DNA of 51,153 nucleotides. Source: DATFMP01 sp035266845 (GTDB lineage: Bacteria > SAR324 > JACQKK01). The position numbers and the translations under genes were made by a program. A model generated the notes under the pieces. That model saw nothing but the letters and a program-made list of their open reading frames with translations. It had not been told where the DNA came from and searched no databases. Positions within the stretch are counted from its first letter, which is position 1; each line of letters starts with the position of its first letter. Shown piece by piece: positions 17,968-25,962 of this stretch. The stretch spans positions 1 through 51,153 of the forward strand of contig DATFMP010000061.1 of the NCBI GenBank assembly GCA_035266845.1, read 5' to 3'.

Positions 17968-18774
17968 ATGCTCGCCAAACGCATCATCCCCTGCCTGGAC
18001 ATCAAGGAAGGCCGCGTCGTCAAGGGCGTGAGCTTCCTGGGCCTGCGCGACGCCGGCGACCCGTTGGAGCTGGCCATGCGCTACAACGAGCAGTCCGCGG
18101 ACGAACTGGTGTTTCTGGACATCACGGCCAGCCACGAGAACCGCGGGCTGACGCTGGACCTGGCGGCGCGCCTGGCGCGGGTGCTCTTCATCCCGTTCAC
18201 CATCGGCGGGGGCATCACCAAGCTGGAGGAGATCCACCGCATCGTCACCGCCGGGGCGGACAAGGTCTCCATCAACACCGCGGCCGTGAAGAACCCGGAG
18301 CTGATCTCCCAGGGCGCCGAGCGATTCGGGCGCCAGTGCATCGTGGTGGCCATGGACGTGAAGCGTTCCGGCGAAAGCTGGGAGGTCTTCACCCACGGCG
18401 GACGCACGCCCACCGGCATCGATGCGTTGGAATGGGCGGAAGAGGTGGCGCGCCGGGGTGCGGGCGAGATTCTGCTGACCAGCATGGACCAGGATGGCCG
18501 CCAGACCGGCTTCGACCTGGACGTGACCGCCGCCATCAGCAGCCGCGTGGGCATCCCCGTGATCGCCTCCGGCGGCGGCGGCAGCGTGGAGCACTTCTAC
18601 GAGGCCCTCACCACCGGCAAGGCCGATGCCGTGCTGGCCGCCTCCGTCTTCCACTACGGCCAGATGACCGTGCCCCAGCTCAAGCGCGCCCTGCACGAGC
18701 GTGGCGTGCCCGTGCGCCTGACGCCGGAGCTGGAGGCCCAGGCGGCCGCCACGGAAGCCTCCCCCGCGCCGTAG
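17968..18774 (+). CDS. hisF: Imidazole glycerol phosphate synthase cyclase subunit (HisF)
   Basis: A 268-aa barrel with both catalytic aspartates: IPCLDIKEGRVVKGV (Asp11-type) and CIVVAMDVKRSGESWEVFTH (Asp130-type). LVFLDITAS, FTIGGGI, KVSINTAAVKNPEL and PVIASGGGGS complete the signature. It cyclises PRFAR with ammonia from HisH to give IGP and AICAR. The C-terminus is about 12 residues longer than usual (an Ala/Glu-rich tail). Cotranscribed with hisA. Confidence 0.97.
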   Translation: MLAKRIIPCLDIKEGRVVKGVSFLGLRDAGDPLELAMRYNEQSADELVFLDITASHENRGLTLDLAARLARVLFIPFTIGGGITKLEEIHRIVTAGADKVSINTAAVKNPELISQGAERFGRQCIVVAMDVKRSGESWEVFTHGGRTPTGIDALEWAEEVARRGAGEILLTSMDQDGRQTGFDLDVTAAISSRVGIPVIASGGGGSVEHFYEALTTGKADAVLAASVFHYGQMTVPQLKRALHERGVPVRLTPELEAQAAATEASPAP

Positions 18775-18801
18775 TTCTCTTATCCGGAAACGCAATTCTG
18801 C

Positions 18802-18824
18802 CATGGGGCCTCTCGGCCCCCATG
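18802..18824. terminator. Hairpin between convergent hisF and pheT
   Basis: CATGGGGCC (18802-18810) pairs with GGCCCCCATG (18815-18824) around TCTC, with one unpaired C. It lies 27 bp after the hisF stop and serves two converging genes, so a bidirectional terminator is plausible, although it lacks a T tract. Confidence 0.4.
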
Positions 18825-18896
18825 TCCCACCAGGGTATGGGACTCCCTGAACTCTATCTGTGGGTGAGATCGCACCGGACTTGGTGCGGATCCGCT

Positions 18897-18932
18897 GGCA
18901 CAACAGATTCCTCGCTACGCTTGGAATGACAC
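18897..18932 (-). repeat. Dispersed short repeat, copy 1
   Basis: Read on the minus strand this 36-bp segment begins GTGTCATTCCAAGCGTAGCG and continues AGGAATCTGTTGTGCC. The segment at 32625-32660 on the plus strand is nearly the same, with about six substitutions and no gap. If translated it would give V-I-P-S-x-A-R-N, a sign of a repeat type seen in many bacterial genomes. It lies in the gap between hisF and pheT. Confidence 0.7.
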
Positions 18933-18977
18933 GGTCCTGCGGCCAAATGGGGCGCTGAAATGCCCTGGCCGTGCCGC

Positions 18978-21473
18978 TCAGGCGCGGAGTTGGGCTTCCA
19001 GCTCCTTGGTCAGGCGCTTGACGATGCGGGTGCGCACCTTGGCTACCTCGTCGTCGGTGAGGGTGCGGTCGTCCGCCTGATAGGTGAGGGCATAGGCGAG
19101 GGACTTGCGGCCCGGGCCCACCTGATCGCCGCGGTACAGGTCGAACAGCGCCACGTCGCGCACCAGAGGTCGGCCCGTTTCGGCAATGAGCGCGCGTACC
19201 TGCTCCGCGGGCACCGTCTCCGCCACCACAAAGGCGAGGTCCTCGTAGACCGGGGGATGGCTGGAGAGCACCGTCATCTGGCGATCCTCCCGCCACTGGT
19301 GCAGCAGCGCGCCCACGTCCAGCTCCGCCGCGCAGACAGGCTGGGCGGGCAGACCGAAGGCGTCCACCACGCGCGGGTGCAGCTCGCCCAGTTGCCCCAC
19401 CACGGCGCCGCCGATCTTCAGCACGGCCGAGCGGCCGGGGTGGTAGGCGGCATCGGCGCCGTAGTCCCAGGTTGCTTCCGGCACCTCCAGGCGCTCCAGC
19501 AGGGTCTCCACCAGCCCCTTCACGTCGAAGAAGTCGAAGCCCGCCGGCTCGGCACCGTCCAGCCAGGAGGCGGGGTCGCGCGGCCCGGTGAGGAGGACGC
19601 ACAGCCGTGCCGGTTCGTCCGGCAGCACGGCGCCCGGCTGAGGCCAGAACGCCGCACCCACCTCGAAAATGGCCACGCGGCGCCCGAAGCGCAGATTGGC
19701 CCGCGTCGTGTTCAGCCCCTCGGCCAGCAGGCGCCGCCGCAGGTGCGCGCGCTCCGCCGAGAGCGGGTTCTGTACGCGCAGATAGGTGGACTCGTCCACC
19801 GGCGCGCGATCCGGGTGCAGGCGGCGCTCATCCTCCAGCGAGATCATGGAGTAGGTGATGATCTCGTCCAGCCCGCAGCCGGTGAGCACGTCACGCATCA
19901 ACTCCGTGCCCTCCAGCCGCAGATTGCGCTCCTGCGGGGGCATCTCGTCGCCGATCAGCGTGTGGGGCATGCGGTCGTAGCCGTGGATGCGGCCCACGTC
20001 CTCCACCAGGTCGGCCGCGATGGAGACGTCCATGCGGTGCGAAGGCGGCGTGACCACCAGCGGATCGGAGCCTTCCACCTGGAATTCCAGCGCGCGCAGG
20101 ATGCGCAGGATCTCCTCGCCCGGCACCTCCACGCCCAGCAGGCGCGTGACGAAGTCCGGTCGCAGCTCGATGGGCGCCTGGGTGCGCGGATCGGGATACA
20201 GATCGCCCACCACCGTGTGCACCGTGCCGCCGCACAACTCCGCGATGAGGTGCGCGCAGCGCAGCCCGCCCTGGAGCGCCAGCTCCGGATCGAGTCGCTT
20301 GCCGAAGCGGTCGCTGGCCTCCGTGCGCAGCTTGAGGAGCTGGCTGGTGCGGCGCGTGTTGAGGAACTCGAAGTTGGCCGATTCCAGCAGCACCGTGGTG
20401 GTGCCGTCGGTGATCTCCGATTCCAGCCCGCCCATCACGCCCGCGATGCCCACCGGCCCGCCGCCGTCCGTGATGAGCAGCATCCGGTCGTCGAATGTGC
20501 GCTCCACGCCGTCCAGGGTGTGCATCTTCTCGCGCGGATGGGCCGGACGCACGCGAATCAGCGGGGGCTGGCCCTTCTTCTCGGGCCGCAGCGTTTTGTA
20601 GTCGAAGGCGTGGGTGGGCTGCCCCAGTTCCAGCATCACGTAGTTGGTGGCATCCACCACGGCATTGATGGGGCGCATGCCGGCCCGCAGCAGGCGCTGC
20701 TGCAGCCAGAAGGGCGAAGGCTGCACCGTGATGCCTTCGATCAGCGTCACGGTGTAGCGCGGGCACATCGCCGCATCCGTGACCTCCAGCTTGAGGTAGG
20801 GCGGCTCATTGCTGGGCTTCAGGCCATCGGGGCGGGCGGCGCGCAGCACGTCGTCGCGCAGGGTGCCGCCCAGGATCGCGGCGGTCTCGCGCGCGATGCC
20901 GTAGATGCACATCAGGTGCGCGAAGCCGCCCTTGATGTCGAACTCCAGCACGGCATCGCCCAGGTACTCCACCAGCGGCGCGCCCACCGGGGCATCATCG
21001 GGGAGGATCAGGATGCCCTCGTGCTCCTCGCTGAGCCCCAGTTCCTTCTCCGAGCAGACCATGCCCTCGGAGCGCACCCCGCGGATGTTGCCGGCCTTGA
21101 GCTTGAGCTTGCGGCCGTCGCTGGCGTGTCCGTCGATCAGCTCCGCGCCCACCATGGCGAAGGGCACCCGCGGCGCCGGGCTGGGCAGCGGCTCGCTCAG
21201 GTAGCGCAGCATGTTCGGCGCGCCCGTCACCACGGTCAGCGGCTCCGGCTTGCCGTAGGCCACCTGCACCAGGCAGAGCCGGTCCGCGTTGGGATGGGGC
21301 AGCACCTTCTCGATGGCACCCACGACCACCGCCTCGCGACCCCACTCGGCGCCGATGCCGGTGACGGACTCCACCTCCAGCCCGGCCACGGTAAGGCGCT
21401 CGGCCAGCTCCTGCGGGGTCAGGTCGATGTCCACATAGTCCTGCAACCACTTGATGGGAACGCGCAGCGCCAT
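18978..21473 (-). CDS. pheT: Phenylalanine--tRNA ligase beta subunit
   Basis: An 831-aa protein with the PheT domain order: an N-terminal tRNA-binding domain (residues about 40-150, with HPNADRLCLVQV), the B3/B4 editing domain (about 210-390, with MRPINAVVDATNYVMLELGQP and HAFDYKTL), the B5 domain (about 400-480), a catalytic-like core and a C-terminal ferredoxin-fold anticodon-binding domain (about 740-831, with SSHPPVYEDLAFVVAE). It pairs with PheS as an (alpha-beta)2 enzyme. pheT follows pheS after 36 bp. Confidence 0.96.
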   Translation of the reverse strand: MALRVPIKWLQDYVDIDLTPQELAERLTVAGLEVESVTGIGAEWGREAVVVGAIEKVLPHPNADRLCLVQVAYGKPEPLTVVTGAPNMLRYLSEPLPSPAPRVPFAMVGAELIDGHASDGRKLKLKAGNIRGVRSEGMVCSEKELGLSEEHEGILILPDDAPVGAPLVEYLGDAVLEFDIKGGFAHLMCIYGIARETAAILGGTLRDDVLRAARPDGLKPSNEPPYLKLEVTDAAMCPRYTVTLIEGITVQPSPFWLQQRLLRAGMRPINAVVDATNYVMLELGQPTHAFDYKTLRPEKKGQPPLIRVRPAHPREKMHTLDGVERTFDDRMLLITDGGGPVGIAGVMGGLESEITDGTTTVLLESANFEFLNTRRTSQLLKLRTEASDRFGKRLDPELALQGGLRCAHLIAELCGGTVHTVVGDLYPDPRTQAPIELRPDFVTRLLGVEVPGEEILRILRALEFQVEGSDPLVVTPPSHRMDVSIAADLVEDVGRIHGYDRMPHTLIGDEMPPQERNLRLEGTELMRDVLTGCGLDEIITYSMISLEDERRLHPDRAPVDESTYLRVQNPLSAERAHLRRRLLAEGLNTTRANLRFGRRVAIFEVGAAFWPQPGAVLPDEPARLCVLLTGPRDPASWLDGAEPAGFDFFDVKGLVETLLERLEVPEATWDYGADAAYHPGRSAVLKIGGAVVGQLGELHPRVVDAFGLPAQPVCAAELDVGALLHQWREDRQMTVLSSHPPVYEDLAFVVAETVPAEQVRALIAETGRPLVRDVALFDLYRGDQVGPGRKSLAYALTYQADDRTLTDDEVAKVRTRIVKRLTKELEAQLRA

Positions 21474-21509
21474 CGTGCCGGTACCGTCTCGATTGGGGGG
21501 CGGGCCGCG

Positions 21510-22538
21510 TCAGAACTGACGCAGGAACCGCAGGTCGTTGCCGTAGAAGTAGCGGATGTCCTCAATGCCGTGCTGGAGCATGGCCGGGCGCTCCACGCCC
21601 ATGCCGAAGGCGAAGCCGCTCCACTCGTCGGGATCGTAGCCGCCGTTGGCCAGCACCACCGGGTGCACCATGCCCGCCCCGGCCACCTCCAGCCAGCCCG
21701 TCTGCTTGCAGACGCGGCAGCCTTCGCCACGGCAGAGGATACAGTCCATGTCGATCTCCACCGAGGGCTCGGTGAACGGGAAGTAGCTGCCGCGGATGCG
21801 CATGCGCCGGCCCTCGCCGTACATCTTGTTGGCGAAGGCCTGCATGGTGCCGATGAGGTCCGTGAGGCGGATACCGTGGCCCACGGCCAAGCCTTCCACC
21901 TGGTAGAACTGATGCTCCGAGCGCGGCGTGATCTGCTCGTAGCGGTAGCACTTGCCGGGCAGGATCACGCGGATCGGCTGCGGGTGCGCTTCGCGCATGC
22001 AGCGGATCTGGCCCGGCGAGGTGTGGGTGCGCAGCACCACCTTGTCGTTGACCCAGAACGTGTCCCACATATCGCGGGCGGGGTGGTAGGCGGGGATGTT
22101 CAGCAGCTCGAAGTTGTTCTCGTCCGTCTCCACCTCCGGCGCCTCGTACACGCGGAAGCCCATCTCGGCGAAGATCTCCCGCACGCGGCGCAGGGTGCGC
22201 GTGCTTAGGTGCAGGTGCCCCGGCCCCATGGGCCGCCCGGGTAGCGTGATATCCACCCGATCCGCCGAGATCGCCGCCTGCAGCTCCGCTTCCTTGATCT
22301 GCGTCTGGCGCCCCTGGAAGGCCGACTCCAGCGCCTCCTTCACCTCGTTGGCGCGCTGGCCGGCCTTTGGCCGTTCGTCCGCCGTGAGCGCCCCCAGCCC
22401 GCGCAGCACCTCGGTGAGGCGCCCCTTGCGGCCCAGGTAGGTGCGATACCAAACGGGCAGCTCCTGGGAGGTCTGCAGCGCCTCCAGCGCGGCGACGGCT
22501 TCGGTGTGCAGGGACGCTAGGGCTTCCAGTATCGTCAT
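21510..22538 (-). CDS. pheS: Phenylalanine--tRNA ligase alpha subunit
   Basis: A 342-aa class II synthetase catalytic subunit. An N-terminal coiled-coil (about 1-85) is followed by the core: DITLPGRPM, LHLSTRTLRRVREIFAEMGF, LRTHTSPGQIRCM, VILPGKCYRYEQITPRSEHQFYQVEG (motif 2) and WSGFAFGMGVERPAML (motif 3). Between motifs lies CILCRGEGCRVC (C-x2-C-x4-C-x2-C), a zinc-ribbon-like insertion shared by a subset of bacterial PheS. The ATG at 22538 gives the typical start MTILEALASL. A promoter-like sequence lies at 22595-22623. Confidence 0.96.
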   Translation of the reverse strand: MTILEALASLHTEAVAALEALQTSQELPVWYRTYLGRKGRLTEVLRGLGALTADERPKAGQRANEVKEALESAFQGRQTQIKEAELQAAISADRVDITLPGRPMGPGHLHLSTRTLRRVREIFAEMGFRVYEAPEVETDENNFELLNIPAYHPARDMWDTFWVNDKVVLRTHTSPGQIRCMREAHPQPIRVILPGKCYRYEQITPRSEHQFYQVEGLAVGHGIRLTDLIGTMQAFANKMYGEGRRMRIRGSYFPFTEPSVEIDMDCILCRGEGCRVCKQTGWLEVAGAGMVHPVVLANGGYDPDEWSGFAFGMGVERPAMLQHGIEDIRYFYGNDLRFLRQF

Positions 22539-22594
22539 GACGGGCTGTTCGCGTGGGCGGTGTGTTGTGGCGGCCTCGACAAACCAAAACCGAT

Positions 22595-22623
22595 CATATA
22601 TCGGATTTTGCCGCATCGGGCAA
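22595..22623 (-). promoter_or_regulatory. Probable promoter of pheST
   Basis: On the minus strand TTGCCC (22623-22618) and TATATG (22600-22595) are 17 bp apart, and the sequence around the -10 box is AT-rich in an otherwise GC-rich region. The -10 box lies within a small inverted repeat, CCGAT (22590-22594) with ATCGG (22600-22604). Confidence 0.45.
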
Positions 22624-22701
22624 CGCCGCACCGCGGGCGGTCGGCCATCCCGCCGCGACGACCCTCGACGCAAATGGCGGAAAGCGCGGCGGGCAGGCAG
22701 G

Positions 22702-22732
22702 TTGGCCATTGTCCCGCGGGCGATGCTATGCT
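22702..22732 (+). promoter_or_regulatory. Possible promoter of rpsU
   Basis: TTGGCC (22702-22707) and TATGCT (22727-22732), 19 bp apart, with a short AT-rich stretch after it. It would make pheST and rpsU divergently transcribed from one 262-bp region. Confidence 0.3.
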
Positions 22733-22800
22733 AAACAAGCAAGTTACCCGGGCCTAGGTGCCAACCCAAGTTCCGCCAGGAGGAGAGGAGCGACGACGAC

Positions 22801-23007
22801 ATGATCGAGGTGAAGGTCTCCAACGACCAAGTGGACCGCGCAATGCGGGACCTGAAGCGCAAGCTCATCAAGGAGGGGCTGTTCAAAGAGCTGAGCCGCC
22901 GCAAGTTCAACATCAAGCCTTCGCTGGCCAAGCGCCTCAAGCGCGCGCAGGCGGAAAAGGTCCGCAAGAAGGAAGCCCGCCGCGAGCGCGAACGGATGGA
23001 GCGCTAG
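22801..23007 (+). CDS. rpsU: 30S ribosomal protein S21
   Basis: A 68-aa basic protein: IEVKVSNDQVDRAMRDLKRK, then FKELSRRKFNIKPSLAKRLKRAQA and a Lys/Arg/Glu-rich tail. S21 binds the small-subunit 3' region of 16S rRNA and promotes initiation. An AGGAGGAGAGGAG purine run ends about 9 nt before the ATG. It stands alone rather than with dnaG/rpoD as in enterics. Confidence 0.97.
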   Translation: MIEVKVSNDQVDRAMRDLKRKLIKEGLFKELSRRKFNIKPSLAKRLKRAQAEKVRKKEARRERERMER

Positions 23008-23165
23008 CCGGCACTGCCCTCCCCCTCTTCCCTTCCACCAGCAGCGTCCCTCCCGCCGATGCGCTGAGCGTCCGGCAGGGAACCTGACGGCCGCGCCTAC
23101 GGCCTCGAGCGCACGGGTGTGCCTTGCTGGCGCTGGTGCTGTTCGCGTCCGCGTGTGACCTGACG

Positions 23166-23840
23166 TTAAAGGTCCAGCCGGTAGCCGCTGCCGTAGACGG
23201 TCTTGAGCAGGCGCGCCATGGGCGGGATCTTGCGGCGCAGTTCCTTCACGTGGCTATCGATGGTGCGGTCGGTGATGTAGGTATCCGACCAGACCTTGTC
23301 GAGGATCATGTTGCGGGTCAGCAGCCGCCCTTGGTTCTCCACGAACAGCCGCAGCAGGCCGATTTCCTTGGCCGTGAGGGGGATGCGCTCGTCGCCGCAG
23401 GCGGCCTCATGGCGCTCCCAGTAGACGCGGCAATCCTCCAGTTCCGTGTATTCGCCCAGGGGGTCGCGCTGCTGCGCTCCCAGCCGCTTGTTCACGCGCG
23501 CCTTGAGCACCTCGCGGTTGAAGGGCTTGCCCACGAAATCGTCCGCGCCCAGATCGAGCCCGAAGGACTCCGTCTCCGGCTGGTTCTTGGAGGTGAGAAA
23601 GATGATCGGCACGTGCTTGGTGTCCTCGGCCTGACGCAGCTTCAGGCAAGCCTGAAAGCCATCCATGCGAGGCATCACGATATCCAGGATGATCAGGTCG
23701 GGTCGCAACACCGCGGCCTTGTCCAACGCTTCCTGGCCATCGTTGGCCGTGTGCACGTCGAACTCTGCGGAGAAGATGTCCGTCAGCGCGGTGCGATTCT
23801 CCGGCTCATCGTCCACGATCAGCAGCCGTTTGCGATTCAT
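23166..23840 (-). CDS. OmpR-family response regulator
   Basis: A 224-aa two-domain regulator. The receiver (1-120) has the acid pair DDE in LLIVDDEPEN, the phosphoacceptor Asp in LIILDIVMPRMDG, Thr in IIFLTSKN and Lys in DDFVGKPFN. The C-terminal winged helix (about 140-224) has LTAKEIGLLRLFVENQGRLLTRNMIL and ITDRTIDSHVKELRRKI, ending in LLKTVYGSGYRLDL. It is 54 bp downstream of the hybrid kinase gene, so the pair is probably a cognate system; the target genes and stimulus are unknown. Confidence 0.95.
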   Translation of the reverse strand: MNRKRLLIVDDEPENRTALTDIFSAEFDVHTANDGQEALDKAAVLRPDLIILDIVMPRMDGFQACLKLRQAEDTKHVPIIFLTSKNQPETESFGLDLGADDFVGKPFNREVLKARVNKRLGAQQRDPLGEYTELEDCRVYWERHEAACGDERIPLTAKEIGLLRLFVENQGRLLTRNMILDKVWSDTYITDRTIDSHVKELRRKIPPMARLLKTVYGSGYRLDL

Positions 23841-23894
23841 CGTTCCATTTCCATTGGCTCGTGCTGGAGTGAACGCACAACGCGCCCCGGTTCG

Positions 23895-25454
23895 TTAAAC
23901 GGTCGCGGCGGCCCCCGCGTTTCCCTCTGGCTGCAGCAACCGGTTCACCTCGCGCAGGTACATCAGCGGATTGAGCGGCGGCGGCACCGTGCCGGTGGCG
24001 GTGCGCAAGCGCGCGGCGAGGCGCGCGGCGTCGCCCGCCTCGCCATAGAGGATCCAGGCGCACCCCGGATTGGCAGCCCCCAGCCGCTCCACGAGGAGTC
24101 CCGCCAGCAACTCGGACGCCACATCGACCACGACCAGCGCGGGCGGGTGGTCATCCAGCAACCGCTCCAGCTGCGAAGGCGTCGTGGCCGACGCCACCTC
24201 GATCATGCCCGCCTCCACCAGCACGCCTTCCAGCAATTGGGCTGTGGGCTTGGAGGCGGAGACCACCGCCACCCGCTGCTGCTGGCACGGGGCCAGATCG
24301 GGCAGTTGCTCCGCGACGAACACGTTGGGCAGGCGCACCACGAAGCGGGTGCCCTGGCCGGCCTTCGATTCGACCGTGATGCTACCCTCGTGCAGCTCCA
24401 TCATCTGGCGCGATATGTACAGGCCCAGCCCGCTCCCGCTGCCGTGCAGCTCCAGCTTGGCATACTTGTCGAAGACGGACTGCTGCTGCGCGGGGGGAAT
24501 GCCGCGGCCGTCATCCGCAATGGCCAGGGCCAGCCGCCCTCCCTGCCCATCCGAGAAGTCCTCCAGCGCGCACTCCAGCTTCACGCGCGACTGGGCGTAC
24601 TTGGCGGCGTTGTTCAGGATGTTGTGCACGACCTGGGAGATCATCTCCCGGTCGGCGAAGCACAGCAGTTCCTGCGCCGGCAGGTCCAGCGCATGCTCCA
24701 GCTTGCGTGCCTGGAAGGTCGGCAGCTCGTCATCCAGGCAGGAACGCACCAACTCCTCCACGGAGAAGAAGGATGGCGAGGGAACCAGCCGCCCCTCCTC
24801 GATGCGGTTCAGATCGAGGAGGTTCTCCACCAGCCGGCGTGCCAGGCGCGTCTGGCTCACGATGCGGTTGATCAGCTCGCCCGGCGACTGCTCCGCGGGG
24901 CCCGAGGCGCCGTCGGAGAGGAACTGGCAGATCAGCTCGATGGAGTTCAGGGGCGCCCGCAGGTCGTGCGAGCAGATGGAGAGCAGCTCGTCCTTGAGCC
25001 GGTTGGTGTTCAGCAGCTCGTCGTTGCTGCGCTGCAGCTCGGTCTGCAGGCGCTGCGCCTCGATGGTCTGACGGATGCGCGCGGTGAGGATGGGCGAAAA
25101 GATGGGCTTGCCGATGAAATCCCGCGCGCCCAGCTCGAAGGCCCGCAGAATGTAGTCCGTCTCCTGGTAGGCGGAGAGGAAGATCACCGGCACCTCCGCG
25201 GTGGCGGGATTCTCCTTGAGCCGGGTCATGAGTTCGAAGCCATCCATGCCCGGCATGGCCAGGTCCAGCAGAATCAGGTCCACCGGATGGCCACGCAGGT
25301 AGTCCAGCGCCTCCCGCCCGTTGTCGTAGAGCAGCAGCTCGCACTCGTAGTTCTCCCGCGTCAGGATGATCTTGACGATTTGCAGGTTCGACAGCTCGTC
25401 GTCGACCATCATGATGCGCGGCAGGGATTGTGTGCCCGGCTCGCTCTGCGTCAT
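23895..25454 (-). CDS. Hybrid histidine kinase: receiver - HisKA - HATPase - degenerate receiver
   Basis: A 519-aa soluble kinase with no membrane segment. Residues 1-127 are a receiver (acid pair D18-D19, phosphoacceptor D64, K116). A coiled linker (about 130-155) leads to the HisKA domain with the autophosphorylated His at 163 in SICSHDLRAPLNSIE. HATPase boxes follow: ISQVVHNILNNAAKYA (N), IADDGRGIP (G1) and GSGSGLGLYISRQMM (G2). The C-terminal stretch (about 395-519) looks like a second receiver that keeps an Asp in ALVVVDVAS but has PPLNPL where KP would be expected. It would sense an intracellular or upstream phosphorelay signal. Its first 127 residues are duplicated in the next gene. 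Confidence 0.93.
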   Translation of the reverse strand: MTQSEPGTQSLPRIMMVDDELSNLQIVKIILTRENYECELLLYDNGREALDYLRGHPVDLILLDLAMPGMDGFELMTRLKENPATAEVPVIFLSAYQETDYILRAFELGARDFIGKPIFSPILTARIRQTIEAQRLQTELQRSNDELLNTNRLKDELLSICSHDLRAPLNSIELICQFLSDGASGPAEQSPGELINRIVSQTRLARRLVENLLDLNRIEEGRLVPSPSFFSVEELVRSCLDDELPTFQARKLEHALDLPAQELLCFADREMISQVVHNILNNAAKYAQSRVKLECALEDFSDGQGGRLALAIADDGRGIPPAQQQSVFDKYAKLELHGSGSGLGLYISRQMMELHEGSITVESKAGQGTRFVVRLPNVFVAEQLPDLAPCQQQRVAVVSASKPTAQLLEGVLVEAGMIEVASATTPSQLERLLDDHPPALVVVDVASELLAGLLVERLGAANPGCAWILYGEAGDAARLAARLRTATGTVPPPLNPLMYLREVNRLLQPEGNAGAAATV

Positions 25455-25487
25455 CGTTCGCCCGCCTCCTCTTTCCATCGTGGAGCG
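25071..25487. repeat. 417-bp direct repeat, copy 1 (inside the kinase gene)
   Basis: This segment matches 25531-25947 at a constant 460-bp offset with no gaps. It spans the receiver-coding part of the kinase and the sequence before its start codon, including a GGAGG-type ribosome-binding site. Confidence 0.9.
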
Positions 25488-25494
25488 TCGCGCC

Positions 25495-25914
25495 CTATGT
25501 CCTCAGCCGCCCGTTTCTTTCGCACGCTGAACGGATACGCGCGGCGAGGATGGGCGCACTGATGGGCTTGCCGATAAAGTCCTGCGCCCCCAGCTCGAAG
25601 GCCCGGAGAATGTAGTTTGTCTCCTGATAGGCGGAGAGGAAGATCACCGGAATCCCGACAGTGCCAGGGTTCTCCTTGAGTCGGGTCATGACCTCGAAGC
25701 CGTCCATGTCCGGCATGGCCAGGTCCAACAGGATCAGGTCCACCGCGTGGCCGCGCAGGTAGTTCAACGCATCCCGCCCATTGTCGAAGAGCAGCAGGTC
25801 GCACTCGTAATTCTCCCGCGTCAGGATCGTCTTGACGGACCTCAGATCCGAGAGCTCGTGGTCGACCATCATGATGCGCGGCAGGGACTGTGTGCCCGGC
25901 TCGCTCTGCGTCAT
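25495..25914 (-). CDS. Stand-alone receiver (CheY-like) protein, duplicate of the kinase N-terminus
   Basis: A 139-aa single receiver domain with no output domain. It begins with the same first 18 residues as the kinase (MTQSEPGTQSLPRIMMVD), and the two align without gaps over about 131 residues with roughly 24 substitutions. Asp64 and Lys116 are kept, but the second residue of the acid pair is His19 rather than Asp, which should weaken Mg2+ binding or phosphorylation. The last 12 residues differ and run out after the duplication. It may be a phosphate sink, a diffusible partner, or an evolving remnant. It lies 40 bp upstream of the kinase gene. Confidence 0.9.
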   Translation of the reverse strand: MTQSEPGTQSLPRIMMVDHELSDLRSVKTILTRENYECDLLLFDNGRDALNYLRGHAVDLILLDLAMPDMDGFEVMTRLKENPGTVGIPVIFLSAYQETNYILRAFELGAQDFIGKPISAPILAARIRSACERNGRLRT

Positions 25915-25947
25915 CGTTCGCCTGCCTCCTCTCGGCGAGGTGGAGCG
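25531..25947. repeat. 417-bp direct repeat, copy 2 (the lone receiver gene)
   Basis: The second copy of the tandem repeat, offset by 460 bp from 25071-25487. The shared blocks include the 20-bp region around the start codons (both read ctctgcgtcatcgttcg) and cctcct immediately beyond. Confidence 0.9.
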
Positions 25948-25962
25948 CCACGCGCCGCTTGT

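Noticed and set aside
18960..22208. Very long open frame on the plus strand opposite pheT and pheS
   Set aside because: It is rich in His, Gln and Arg with no recognisable domain, as expected for the antisense of GC-rich coding DNA. The minus-strand pheT/pheS are certain.
23124..25562. Long plus-strand open frame opposite the response regulator and kinase
   Set aside because: Shadow of GC-rich coding sequence; the minus strand carries well-defined receiver, HisKA, HATPase and winged-helix motifs.
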